A DNA stretch of 64,000 nucleotides from Rostratula benghalensis (taxonomy: Eukaryota > Chordata > Aves > Charadriiformes > Rostratulidae), in the NCBI GenBank assembly GCA_013399305.1, contig VXAI01000192.1, positions 1,235,768 to 1,299,767 on the forward strand, given 5' to 3'. A program made the position numbers and the translations under genes. Under the pieces are notes generated by a model. It was not told the origin of the DNA. It ran no database searches and saw nothing but the letters and a program-made list of their open reading frames with translations. Shown here one piece after another: positions 26,118 to 38,850 of the stretch (the first letter of the stretch is position 1; each line of letters opens with the position of its first letter).

Positions 26118-29100
26118 AAGAAGTATGAGCATCAGTGTAGCTGGGACCATGTTCCCATGGACCTGTGTCAATTAGCAGAGTGGAAACAGTGCAAATGCGC
26201 CCACCGAGATACAGTTGCTGTCATACCATCTTTAACTCCTGGGGTTGTGTTTCAGGAAAACATTTAAACAAATTGTGAAGTCCTTCCCTGCCCAGGAATG
26301 TACTTACAGACAAGCTTGACTTGAACCGTGCGGTCATTTAATCTCACTTCAGCAGGACTGAAAGCCAACGTCCTGAGAGCTTTTTTGGATTTCATTTGGA
26401 TTCATTTTCCTGAACATGATCTGGTTGCATCACTTCCAAGGCACAGTTTGGCTTGGAATTACTTATTTTGCACTTAGAATTTCAGCAGTAAGGTTCTGCT
26501 CTCCACATAGTTTTGTTCTAATGTTCATCTAGAATGCAATTAAATGTACATCCAAGGATATGCACGTTTTAAGACAGTTGCTCATCAGGTCTGGATTTTG
26601 TGTGTTCAAGAAGTTTTAAAACTAAAAGACCAGAAACCTAAAGCTAGTAAAGCCCCTCTACTGTGAATGAGAAAGATCCAAAGTGGAAAATCCCTTGAGA
26701 GCTCAGAAAAATTTCCACTGAGCAGCCACTGTTATCCACATGGGATGATAACTGTGTTGGAGAAGGTCAGAGTGTCTCAGGGTCTATGAAAGGAACATAA
26801 GGAAAAGGAAAAAGCCAAATCCCTCAGGGAACTGCTATGTTGGGAAGAGCAATGTGTTTGTGTGGTGTGAGGACATCAGTGCAGGACAGTAACAGCAAAG
26901 TGACTCTGGGTGAGGGATAGAGGAACATGATTTTCACCTGGTATTCTGGGAGTGCACTTCCATCACCTGGGAATGTCTGCTGAATAAATTGCCCTCTTGT
27001 TGCTTGGGGCTAGTGGTGGTACTGTGTGCTGGTGCTCAGCACGATGATGCATAATGGGCATCCTGTTGAAGGTCCTGCTGTGGTCCCAGTGACAAGTAGA
27101 AAGGAAAAACAGTGGCTTTTGGAAGAAGGTACAGAGGAATGAGGTATGGACAAGTGAAAGCCAGGGTCTACCAGGTGCTTTTGCTGTCTGTTGTACATGA
27201 CAGTGAAACTGTTGAATTAAACTCTATAGCTTGAACTAAGCTGTGTTCATGGAGGTTGATAATAACGTGCTTTCTTCTGGTCTAAAAGTGAATATGCTGG
27301 TGGTGGGTAATGGTTGACACAAACTGGTAAATTTCTGATAACCCAGCTGCTTTCACTTTTCCCTTTGTGCACTGATTTCACCTTGATGATTGCCACTTTA
27401 AGAACCTCTGTGCTTCCACAGCCCAAAGGATGGCTGTGTGTCCTCTCCTCCTCCTCTCATACTAAAGGATAACCAGCAGCATCATGCACACCTTGTGTGC
27501 AGTCTTCCAGGGTCTAGGCCTTCTGGGTAGGTCCGCAAACAGCCCTGAGGAATTTGGCTTGGGCAATCTGGAGCGCTTCCCCAGGATGATATTGCAAACA
27601 TGATAAAGTCTGGTTGCAGCTGAACATATCTGAATATTGTGCTCAAAATGTTGCTTAAGAGTATCATGACTGGAGCTGACATGGAAGTTGCTCAGGGACA
27701 GTATGGCATGCTGCCTCTTCAGAGAAGCTTTGGAGATGGAAAAGTGAGGTCTGAAACGTGCTCGTGGTTTACTTCATAATATACACCAAAGTCAAATGGA
27801 AATCAGCAGCTACCCCTGGATAGATACACAAGATTTCTTTTTAGAACAGCCTGATGGTTTACTGTGTTACAACCTTTACTATTGACAGCATTGATAGCAT
27901 AGTCCCACAGGTACCTGGGAGAGAATACACACACAAGACTGGCAGCATGAGACATGCTTATTACTTCTCCTCTGAAAACTGTGAGGAAGCAATACCTGGA
28001 AGAGCTTGAAGACAAAATCCTGTGTACAGTGATTGTTCACCTCAGAGCTCCTCCTGTACTTGCAAGTACAACATTTTTAGTTATTCTCGTCTCTGTGCAA
28101 CATGGCAAACAGAACAGGACTGAAGAGTAATCTGCTTTGAATGAATACCCAGGGAAAGGGAGGCAGAAAGAAGCCTTGAGTGATGAGGAGATAGGGTGCT
28201 GCAAGCCATGGAGCAATTAACCCCAGAATACAAGATGATGCCATTCCTCTACATTTGAAAGGAGGATTCTGTGTGTCTGGACCTTTGTGAGGGACACTCA
28301 GAAACATTCTTGTAAGCTCAGGGTGGCCAGATGTTTTGGGTACAGAGGGTTGCCTGAGGAAACTTTTGAGCAGACGAGCACTGCCCATTCTGCAAAACCA
28401 GACAGCTAAGCTGTATCCTCTGCAATGTCATCTGCTATGGGGATCACTTTTCCACATCATCTCTGTCCTTCAGACTCCTGGGTCTGGAGCCCCTTCTGGA
28501 AGAGGGACTGGTTACAAGGCTGTAAAATGTGGGCATCAAACTGCTCAGCAGACCAGAAATCTGTCAGGGCACACTGGTGCTGTATCAGATGCCTGGTGCC
28601 TGCAGGCCAGCAGGGCACACAGGAGTGTCTCTCTGCTCACCTAGAGAGCCAGGTGGCCTCTAAACAGCTTCTAAAGTCCCTGCTCATTCTGGAAAACAGT
28701 GGTACCTGCTAGGAGACTGCAACATGTGTGACCTTTGCAGGATGGACTAGCACAAAAGTGAGTAAAGATCTAGCAGAATCTGAAGATTTTAGGAACATCC
28801 AGATACAGCAGAAATCTTTATATTCATTATTTAGGGTAGGTGGCTGGGGTTAGCATGTTTCCTTCCATAGAGGGAGGATGAATACAGTCCCCCAGCTTTT
28901 CTGATGACAGTAACTGCTATTTTGCAGCCTGATCAGCAGCAGGCAGTGTGAGGACCTGCCTTTGCTTTAGGGAATGAATGCAGACAAGTAAAAAGACACC
29001 ACATCTTGAGACCTCACCAGTTTTGATGACATCTTGGTAGCTCATCTGGCAGCCATCCTCTTCTTCCCTCACCAAATGCAACGCAGGGTGCAACTTCTGG

Positions 29101-32100
29101 CCTTAGCGTGGAGCATTGGGCATCTAGACATTTACTACGTGCATTCCAGCTTAAGACGTCTGGCATGGAACACCTACAAGCCATCAGATAATAGCATGGC
29201 TGGCTGTTGTAGATGTAGGGTGTGTACACGCTTTGGCAAGCAATGGCAAATATAACATTTTTTTTTCCTGTGTGATGTATTATCTCTGTGACAGAAGTTT
29301 GGCAAGAGGGATCATGCCTGCGCAGATGGCCATTTCATGTGATTCCACAGGGTTTCTGCCGTGAGTGTGGCATCAGGGGAACTGAACACAAAGGCGACTT
29401 TTTCAAAGAAACTATCATTCTGAGGTGTTCCATTCTGCGTATTCACATACTTGCCCACATCCCCAGAAATGTTGTTTGAAAATAAGCCCTCAGGTAACCT
29501 CCAGGAAGAAGGAGGCAAAAGACAATTCGGGATGAGGGAGCAGGACTCTGAGATTGAGGTGCAAGGTCTCCTCTGTGTTTGTTACTTACTCATGCCATAC
29601 TCACATCAGTTCTGAGTTAGGACTTGCTTTCACAGGCAGTCTGTGAGTTGCACACATAAAAATGCAGTCTCTCAGGACTTCATCCAGAACATGCAAGTGT
29701 TGATGTGATTATAACCCAGAGCTCCAGTGTTTGCAAGGCTCTTCTGGAAAAGGGATGTGTGTTCCTGGCCACTCAATGCTTTTCCAAGTTCTGTCTGGTG
29801 GCTCCCAATGAGAACTCCTGTCCATGCTTGGTAAGGGTGTGGGTTTTCTTAGTGTCTTCTGGCAGTGTCCCAACACCCCTATTAAGTACTTGATTTAAAA
29901 CTCTTAGATGTCATTTAAAACTCTTGGAGCATGATCTGGCTGCTGACAGGTGATGTCTGGCAAAGAGCTTTGTGGTTTGGTATCAGCCACTGAAGTCGGC
30001 GATGAAAGCAGGCTGGGAAAACCCTTTCCTTTATCAGAGCCCATTTAAACAAAGCACTGGTGGGTTTTTGAACCAAGACCCCAAACTTTTCCAGGACTCC
30101 TCCACACTGTCCTAGAAGGAAAGGGATAAACTCTTTTCCCTCAGACAAAAGAAAGCAAATATTCATTATGCTTATAAAATAAAGAGAAGCAAGGATGATC
30201 GGTTTCCTACAGGAGTGGAAAATTGGGTAATTCTTGTTCCAGCCTTCTGATGATACAACACTCTTACAGGTGGTAGCTGATACATGCCTACCATCACAAT
30301 GCCATGGTTTTGTTTCTTTTTTTATTTTCTTATGCTAAGGCTCCTTTGCTGCAAGTATTAGAGCTGCATGCTGCTCACAGTAGCCATTACTTTCTGATCT
30401 GGCTAAAGGCTTTCAAGCCTTAGCGCAACACATGCCAATTTTTGTAGGTTTTGAGTTTATGAGGGCAAGGCATTTAGTGGGTAGAAAAGAAAAAAGTGAT
30501 GTATACTTCAGTGGACATCACTGTGCATAAGGTATGAAACATCCCTGAATGGCCATCTGTGTATCCTGTTCTGGTGCAGCACTTGGCTCACAGTCTCAGT
30601 TCAGGACTGAAGCAGCACTAATTAGAGGCTGTTGCTGCTAGGACTCTCAAATATCAGAGCTCTGCTCAAACCAGATGACTGACTTTTGAAAATCTGGCAT
30701 TCGGAGAAACCAGGAACTATGACTTCATTTCCTAGCACATGATCAACCCTGCCTTGGGAAGTCAGAAACAATGTAAGTCTCTGTCTTCTGTTGTGGTTCA
30801 ATAAACTGCTCAACTGATACTGTGATTCAGGAAATGGTCACCATAACTTTCAAACAGAGGCCCGTGAGAGTAATTGCAGTTTGAAAACTTCAGTGAGGCT
30901 GATGCTGTTGTATCTTCCAGGGCTACTGCATTGTCTGGTTCTGCCCCTAATTCTGATAGGCTGTCTCCCAAAGCGTTCTTGGTGCTCTCAGGAATAGTCC
31001 TTGTGTGAGACAGCAGTGTGAGCCAGTGGCAGCTCAAGAGATGGCAATTTCAGAAGCAGAGTAGCAAGCAGCTTGCAGGGAAATGTGCTGTGTGGGGGAA
31101 GTATCCATGGACTGGGCAAATTAACATCCTAGGAGGTGTGAGGCTTTATGGAGAACTGACCTAACATTAGCTTATTGGTAGGGGGCAAACAGTGTCACTG
31201 CAAGAGGGTTGTAACAAGGGAGGCAAACCCTTGTGGAGGAGACTGCTGGCAACTGAACAGTTTGTCATTTCCATGAGCATCCCAGAATTTCTTTAGCAGA
31301 GTTGTCTGCCATATAACTTACTGCACAGAGCTCATGAAGTTACTGACCAGAGGAACTTCCACCCAAGTTCATCCCACCTCAATTTTGTCATAACGCCCTC
31401 ATTCTGCAGCACCATCCCTGGGCTGGATAGGGAGCAAGGCATCTGCCAGGCACCACAGGCAGGGGTCATCAGCACAGACAGAGGAGGATCATTTGACATA
31501 AGCAAAGTTTTTAAACACAGATCAGTTTAGAAAAAATACTTGCAGCCCACGTTTCAGACAGAAAGAAGTCCTATTTTTGCTCACTGACTTGTTGCAGTGT
31601 ACAGAAGGAAGAGAGGGTCCCTTCAGTCTGTGAGACCTCTGCCCCTGAATGGCAATTTGTGTTTTTCAGATGTGCTCTCTACATAGCATGATTTTTGCCA
31701 GCAATTTTTCTTGGAGTCTTCAGAAACATACCCATGGTTGACAGGTTTCTGCAGACCACAGACTGAAGACTCCTGTTACTGGACTGTCCAGTGCTCAGAC
31801 GATCAGACCACATGCTAACCACATTGTTAGCCTGTGCATGGTGCATCTATAAGGTTTCCAACTCCCTTTGCTCGCAGTGGGTTCTTCAGTTGGGTTTATG
31901 CAATTCCTTTACCTTTATATACTATATTAGCAGCAAAAGCTGCAACAACAGAAACCCCTTTTAAAATTGCCTCTTCCTGTCATGCAGAGTTACACCTCTG
32001 GGACTGCAGTGACACTCAGCTTTGGCTATAGAATTGAAGGTTAGAAGGAGAAATCCAACATCTCCCTCCTCTTGAGTGTAACCTCTTCCCTCTTCCTGAC

Positions 32101-33671
32101 ACCCTGAGATGGTCGCTGTGGAGATCACTACACTCAGTGGAGGTTCAGAGCAACATTTCACAGCAAAAGTGCATTGGGCTGCAAAATCCATTAGCTTCAT
32201 CCCTGTAAAAGGTAGACTTAAAGTATAGTGGATATAATAAAATTAGAGTGGTACCATAAAAATGTATTACTCTGTCATAAAGGATATTAAGTGTCTGAAG
32301 ATCTATAAAAAGGTTCTCCATCAATCCTCTACTTTCAGTTCCTGTCTGTGTGCATGAGGCTCACCTTTTAAGAAAAACACACCACATGTCTTCACTTAAC
32401 TCAAGATATCAAGATGCATCTGCCTTTGGTCCTCTGAAGCAACAGAGCCTGATTCAGTTGTGCCTAACAAGGAGTAGAAAGCAGGTATGAGTGGAAAATC
32501 CTACCTGGTCAGTGTTGCCTGTCCCACTTGAACAGACACTTGTGGTGGTATGTGACACACCACTAGCACAAATTCAGGCTGTATATGAATAGGATGAGCT
32601 TTTTGCCTGCTCCCGGGTTGACTAACAAAGTGAAAACCTTTGCTGTTTTCATCCTCCCACTGTTTCTGCAGCAGGGTTAAAAGTTGCATTACTCCCTATG
32701 TATTACGGGCTCAACGTGGCAGCATGTTTTTAGCTTTGCAGAAACCTTAGAGTGACTCACATTGGTGCCCCTCCTGCCACATCTGAGTTTTCAGTGCACA
32801 AACTTGTGGGGAGTCATCAGGAAAGTGCTGTGTTTCATCTTTCTTAAATTCCTTGCTTTTTTGTGAGAAACACCAAGTTGCTCTTGGCCAGAAATGGTGG
32901 CAGCATGTCACTAGGACAAGCTATTTTTATCCCTTTATTTGTTTTCTAGCATATTCAACTAAGCTCAACAAGTTTTTTAGCTTTAATTTTGATGACAACC
33001 TCAAGTACCTGTGTATGAGTGCTGTGAGCCCCAACACCACAGAGGCTACCCTCTGCACTCTCAACATATGGAGGTACTGGTGCCTGACCAAAGGACTCAG
33101 AGATTACATGGACATCAATAAAGTCAGAAAACATAGTAAAATACTGTTTATTTAGGAGTAGGAGCCCCCTTGTCTGGTCAAATGAATTGATCATAACTTT
33201 TGAAAAGAGATGAGATATCAGCCTCCTTTACGTCCTTGTGGTCTTTGGGACCTTCAAATTTCTTTTCATGAAGCTATAACTTCTAATTCACACCCTAGTG
33301 CCTTCATGGTTGAGCCAGTATCTTGGATAGTGGTAAAGACTTCCATGAAGGTAACACTTGTACGCAGCCTCATGCTGCCATGTGACAAGATTTCCTGCTG
33401 TTGCTCTAAGGATGTACTCTTTGGGTGATTTCTGCTCCCAGAGGTAGTCAACACAGTTCAAAGAGTTTGAGGGTTTTTTTCCAGAAATGAACTCCCAGCA
33501 AAATCAGTGTAGACACCAAAATAATGCCTGTGGCTTTGGGTCAAAGTACAAAAAGACCCACTCAACATTTTTCTTGCTTAGGTTGTAAAACTAGGCAGAC
33601 TAAAGCAGCCTGACCGGCAGCCTGACTGCAATACTGACATCTCATGGCCAAAAAGAAAAGCTGCGGCTGCG
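26118..33671. other. Intergenic region without recognisable genes
   Basis: Both strands contain only short overlapping frames with no domain I recognise. I see no CR1 or LTR signature and no RNA gene in this stretch. Confidence 0.6.
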
Positions 33672-33727
33672 TCCCTTTCTCCTTCTCCTCTTCCTCCTCA
33701 TTCTTCTTCTCTTTCTCCTCCTCCTTT
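33672..33727. repeat. Polypyrimidine (CTT/CCT) tract
   Basis: Fifty-six bases with a single purine (A at 33700), made of CTT, CCT and CTC units. Read on the minus strand it yields a Glu/Lys-rich frame, a low-complexity artefact and not a protein. Such tracts can form intramolecular triplex DNA. Confidence 0.95.
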
Positions 33728-34079
33728 GCCTGAAAATTTTCCATATGTACCATGTTACTGCAAGAGTACAGACTATCACACCCCAGTGATAGGTCACACA
33801 TTTGCACACAGTTACACCTCAGGGCAACTGAAACCTTCATTCGCTTCAAAAAACCCCAGGATTTTGGCTCCTTTCTTCTGAGTCTGGATTTCTACAGCTG
33901 GAGCAATAGTCGTGCCAGCCAGTTAAGTAGATCTTGCCTGCCTGAACATCCTTACACCGTGGGGCTTCATAGTATCTCTTTTTCTTAGATAAACATGTAG
34001 CCCCTTCCCAAGATTCTAAGTCTGCTCAGAAACAGACTTCCGAGGAAGCATGGAAACTGCTGCAGGTTTCTTCAGACAG

Positions 34080-35028
34080 AGCATGGAGAAGCCCTAGATG
34101 TGTCTTTGCTCACCTGTGATGCATTTCCTTTCCATAAGTACCCTGACATATCTTTCCCCTTCCTTGTGTTCCACATCCCATCAGTGAAGCTCATTTAGCT
34201 CCTGGAGGACTTCTGCACCACCATGAAGAAGTCAGATGTGCCTGACTTTCTAGCCACGTCCCTCCATGCTATCCAATGAGGCCTGGACCGAATTATCAAG
34301 AATTTTCCAGTTTCTCCATCACCAGCAACACCTTCAGGATTTCCATCAGAAAGCTCAAGGAGAAGCTTAAGGTCCTGAGCAGAGCTGGGATGTCTGGTGC
34401 CTGCTCTCACCATGTTGTCTACTTTTCCCTTTCTGACAAGGAGGAGGTGTGGAGGATGGGACACTTGGGAGGTGACAGCCCTGTCACCCTGCTCTCTACA
34501 GTGGTGAAATAGAATAGCCAACAGCCAGTACCTGAACATGCAAACCTTACAGGAGCATGTGGAGTTAATGTTTGGTGACACTGAGTTGCTCAAAGACTTC
34601 CACAACAGGCCATTTTTTACCAGAACAGACAGCATGAAGCAAGAAAACAGGGTGAACACGAACAGAGCATGTTATGGCCAGATCTACCACGAGCATTCAA
34701 AAGGGCACAAACTCTGCCCCTACTGCCTCCTCTGCAACTGCATGTACATACACCAGCCCCCCACGCAGATGGAGGCCAAGTCTCCCTTCTGCCTGATGGC
34801 CTAGAAGGAGGTCAATGGGATGGGGAAGATCTGGTAGAGGAGCAGAGGATGGGGCTCCGCTCCCTCAGGGGTGTTGTCCCCAAGCTGGTGAAGCAAGCAA
34901 AGCTGGAGCACAGTGAAAACTTTACTTTTATCTCCTTCACTCAGACTTCCATTAACTTTGTCCCTCTTAGCTCCTACCAGCTGGCATCCCAAGAAATTGC
35001 TTCACACAGTAGCTTTAGTGTGGGCTGA
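34080..35028 (+). pseudogene. KIAA1958: Decayed second Crypton/KIAA1958-like domain (dead alternative last exon)
   Basis: Pieces in three frames read as a second DUF3504-type domain. KYP...HIPS...LLEDFC (34136-34216) lines up with KYPSETREIYVIPCKELDAY of the intact exon. DFLATSLHAIQ, stop, GLDRIIKN follows at about 34241-34303; then FSITSNTFRISIRKLKEKLK, VVYFSLSDKEEVWRMGHLGG, SPVTLLSTVVK. Later come NSQYLNMQTLQEHVELMFGD, IYHEHSKGHKLCPYCLLCNC, PPTQMEAKSPF and EEQRMGLRSLRGVVP. This matches the C-terminus I remember for one human KIAA1958 isoform. Disabling changes: TAG 34196-34198, TGA 34277-34279 (probably CGA to TGA), a frameshift near 34305, TAG 34510-34512 with an apparent 7-base insertion, TAG 34802-34804, and a one-base loss near 34835. 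Similarity fades after about 34945. A possible old acceptor (TTCTTCAG) ends near 34076. It lies 21 kb downstream of the intact exon on the same strand. It is not a processed copy of that exon, because the two domains are far apart in sequence. Confidence 0.8.
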
Positions 35029-38000
35029 GCTGCTTTCAAAGAAGAGCAAAAAGCTGAAAAACAGGATTAAATTCTTCTTGAGGAGGACTGTACATGGTGC
35101 AGTCCCCTTTGGGGGATGAATAGAACTTTGCTCTGAAACGTGGTCACCTCCCTGCCAGGGTTTCTGAGCAAAAAGATGGTGGAGAACCTTCTGCTTGTCG
35201 GAGGCAGCCACACATGTATCCTAGATTTTAATCCTTAGCAGGCACAGCTGGGAGAAAGGAGACTGAGTTTTGGTGGTGGAGAACTCTTGAAGCTCTTGAA
35301 GTGCATATGCTTTCTTTCGGAGCTACTGTACAAAAGTTTTTCTCTTGTGAACCATTCGGGTTTTATAGTTGACAGTTTGCTCTAGTTTGGTCTACAGTAA
35401 ATGTAGGTATTTTTCGATACCTGGTCATTTACACTGGATCTGTAGGTGCTAAAAACTACTATTGGCTTTTCCAAATAAAACCCAAGCAGATGAAACAGCA
35501 TCCCCAAAGGGCATTACATTCAGTCAGTCATTTGTAAATGGTGAGCACAAAATAAGCGGTATGGGGCTGTCCAGGTTTTAAGACATCTTAAAGGGGGCTT
35601 ATATCAGAAGTTAAATGCTCAGGATTTCTAAAAGTGAAAGCACTCTCAGGTGTCTCAACTCTGGCATCCAAATGATGTAATTTTCAAAAATTAGTGGTCA
35701 ATGGTAAAATGGTAAAAATAATTTCCTCAGAGTTCTACAGCTGTGTCTTGGTCCACTTTCTGTTGAGAGGAAAACTTCATTTCAGCTGGAGTTGTGGCAA
35801 GCCTTTAAGTCACAAAGAAGAAAACTTGGAAGACCTGGAACAGAGTTGGGAACATACAATTTGGTGATGGCAATCTGCTCCTGTCTAATGGAAAGACACA
35901 GCTGGTTTTGTTTCCCACTGGGTTGCAGGGCTATGGGAGGATTGATGAGGTTTACTGAGCCCACTGTACAGTCATTGATTTTCTATTACTGTGTAACACC
36001 TTGAAATCACAGCTTCAGTCCAACAGGTACATGATTGCAAAAATAAAACAATGACATTTAGTTGTACTTTTTTTTTAAAAGACAGCTTCTCTCTCTTCCC
36101 AAATTATTTGAATTCTCTTTTTTAAAATATAAGTTTTATTTCTAGGATCTCTAAGTTGCAAAATACAGCATCACTCCTGACTTTTAAATGCTTTTGCACA
36201 GCATTATTTTAATTTTAAGAAAATAATCCACTGGATATTGAAACACAGAGTAGCATCAACTCTAGGATGGGAAACATCTGCTAGGAAAAGCCTTGACAGC
36301 CTTTGCTTGAGGAGGCAGAGGAAGTTCAGAATTTTCAGTCAAGGTCATGTAGTGAGCAATTCTACGAGCAGTGGGTAAGGACATTCCTTGTTAAAAAATA
36401 CCATTCTGGTTCTGCAGAGCAAATTGGTAGTTAAGTTGGAGGAAAAGCAGAAGTTGCGCCGGGGTGGGTTTTATTTGTCTTTGAAAGGAGCAGAAGACGC
36501 CATCCTAACACAAGAAGCCATCCATTTTGAAACTTGATTGACCCCAGAAAATCAGGCTCTTTGTTTGATAACTGAGGAACTTGTTCTTCAGAGCTGCTGG
36601 CCTGTTGGAGCTTGTCCTGCAGTCACTGCCACCGAGCAGTTCCCAGGCTGGAACCTTCTGGTGGCAATAAAATCAATCACAGCGAGGTTTCCTAAGGCTT
36701 GCATAGGAGTTACGAAATCCCGGTAGCCATTCCTCTAGTTTCTAGATATTTTTTTGCCCTTAATTTCCCTTAATTTCTTTTTTTAAATGTGTGCTTCTTT
36801 ATTGATGTGGCTACGTTTGGTGGGTCAGAAATGCTCTGTGGTGGGTTTCCTAGAAAAGGTCTCAGCTCCCTTCGCTGTCTGTGTTCCCAGGGGAAACCTG
36901 GACTTGCAGGAGAGGTGGGCTTGATTGGGTTCAGACCTCCACAAAACTAAAAACTTGCTACGTTTATCAGCAGAGAGAACAGAGTGAGCTGTAGGACTGG
37001 TTGCTTTAAGGCATGGTGATAGGGGCTGGTGTGGATGCTCTCAGCAATTGCAAGCTTCTCCCTCTTCCCCCCAACAGTATCAAGGCACTAAGGCAGTGGC
37101 TGTAACTAAACAGCACTCCTCTGCCCATGCATATGCTCTTTGTAAGAGTCCAAAAATACCCACAGAAAGCATTTAGCTTATGTCCAGTGTCCCAAGCGGG
37201 AAAATGTTTTTCTCTGTTTGGCAAAGCATTGAATATTCTATATATGAAACCTGAATAAAGCCCCAAGGTTGGTAGGTAGGTATCGTACAAATCAGACTGA
37301 GTTACCCTGTTTATTGTCATATTCTTGTTCTCCTGCAGTGGCCTCTGATACCATAGTAGAAATGCTCACAGTGCATCAGAGTGATATGAGGGGTTTTTTT
37401 AACAGTTACATAAGGTGAGTGAAAAAGAGGGAAAAAAGGTGTTAGAGTGCTTTTGTGAAGAAGAGGTGATCTTGACTTTGTCACACAGTATGTCTTATTC
37501 CTTCATCTAATGTCCTTGAGTTTGACAATGTCTCTTTTCTTAGTTACAAGCAGCATTTGTTCTGAAATAAAAGCAGTATCACCTTTGCAAGCTATGGAAC
37601 CGTTGTGAACTGAACTGTTACAGAAACTACTTGGATATGGGGAAGAACATGTGGTGTTTAGCTGTCAATTTTTGTCACAAGGAGTACCTGCCTACTAGCC
37701 AAAACTCTTCTTCAGTACTCAATGTATTTTTTTTCTGGTGGTTTCTCAAATCTGTGATCCCCCAACTTATGTTTTATCTAAGAATATTTAACTCATTTGA
37801 CTTCTTTGGCTCATCATGTAATTACCTGTATTTCAGCAGTGGTTAAAGTGCTCTAATGAGACCAGCATTATATCAATTTTATCTGAAGGAGAGAATTTCC
37901 CTTGTGAAGCAATTCCTACCAAAAGACAGAAGGACAAGGCCAGCAGAGGTGAGATACAATGTCTCAAAAGCCACAATGCAGGTCAACGGCCACAGGGTAC

Positions 38001-38177
38001 AGCCCTTGACTCAGTCATGTCCACTTGTGGCAACCCTCATCTGCAAGGTCCTTATTGGTAAGTGGAACTCTTCTGGGAGTCCTCTTAAGAGATGATACTC
38101 AGGAATCACTTAGCCAAAAAGAAAATCAGGATACATTAAGAGCGGCACTTAACCATTTCTGACTATTACCAAATAAT
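35029..38177. other. Intergenic region without recognisable genes
   Basis: No coding, RNA or transposon signature recognised. Short AT-rich runs occur at about 36050-36130. Confidence 0.6.
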
Positions 38178-38850
38178 AAAATCATAGAATTGTCTAGGTT
38201 GGAAAGAACCTTTAAGATCATCTAGTCCAACCATCAACCTAACTCTGATAAAAAGCATATCATCACTCAGCTGTGTCACTAAGCACCATATCAACTTGTC
38301 CTTTAAATATCTCATGGGGTGGTGATTGCACCACCTCTCTGGGCAGCCCATTCCAGTGCTTGAAAACCCTTTCAGTATAAAAAATTTTTCTGATATCCAA
38401 CCTGAGCCTCCCCTGGCACACCTTGAAGTCATTTCCTCTTGTCCTCTCACCTGTGACTTGGGAGAAGAGACTAATACCTACCTTTCTACTACCTCCTTGC
38501 AGATATTTGTAGGGAGCGGTCTCCCCTCAGCCTCCTTTTCTCTAGGTTGAATGACACCATCTTGCTCAGCCTCTCCTCATAAGGATCATTCTCCAGACCC
38601 CTCACCAGCTTCGTTGCCTTTCTCTGGACCCTCTCCAGCACCTCAGTGTCTTTTTTGTGGTAAGGGGCCCAAAACTGGACACAGTAGTTGAGATGGGGCC
38701 TCACCACTGCTGAATAGAAGGGGATGATCATGTCCCAAGTCCTACTCAACTCACTGTTCCTGATACAGTCCAGGATGCTGTTGGCTTTCTTGGCCACCTG
38801 AGAACACTGCTGGCTCAGGTTCAGCTGACAGTCGACCAACACCCCAGGAA
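38178..38850 (-). mobile_element. Truncated CR1 LINE, antisense
   Basis: Read on the minus strand, positions 38489-38850 encode the CR1 ORF2 C-terminus with few breaks: [54 protein letters not shown] and LEKRRLRGD. The plus-strand left edge (ATCATAGAATTGTCTAGGTT, then GGAAAGAACCTTTAAGATCA) is the reverse complement of a CR1 3' end. The reading frame is longer and cleaner than in the copy at 8.2 kb, so this insertion is probably younger. It is 5'-truncated. Confidence 0.92.

Noticed and set aside
33562..33849. Minus-strand Glu/Lys-rich protein frame
   Set aside because: The Glu/Lys stretch is only the translation of the polypyrimidine tract at 33672-33727.
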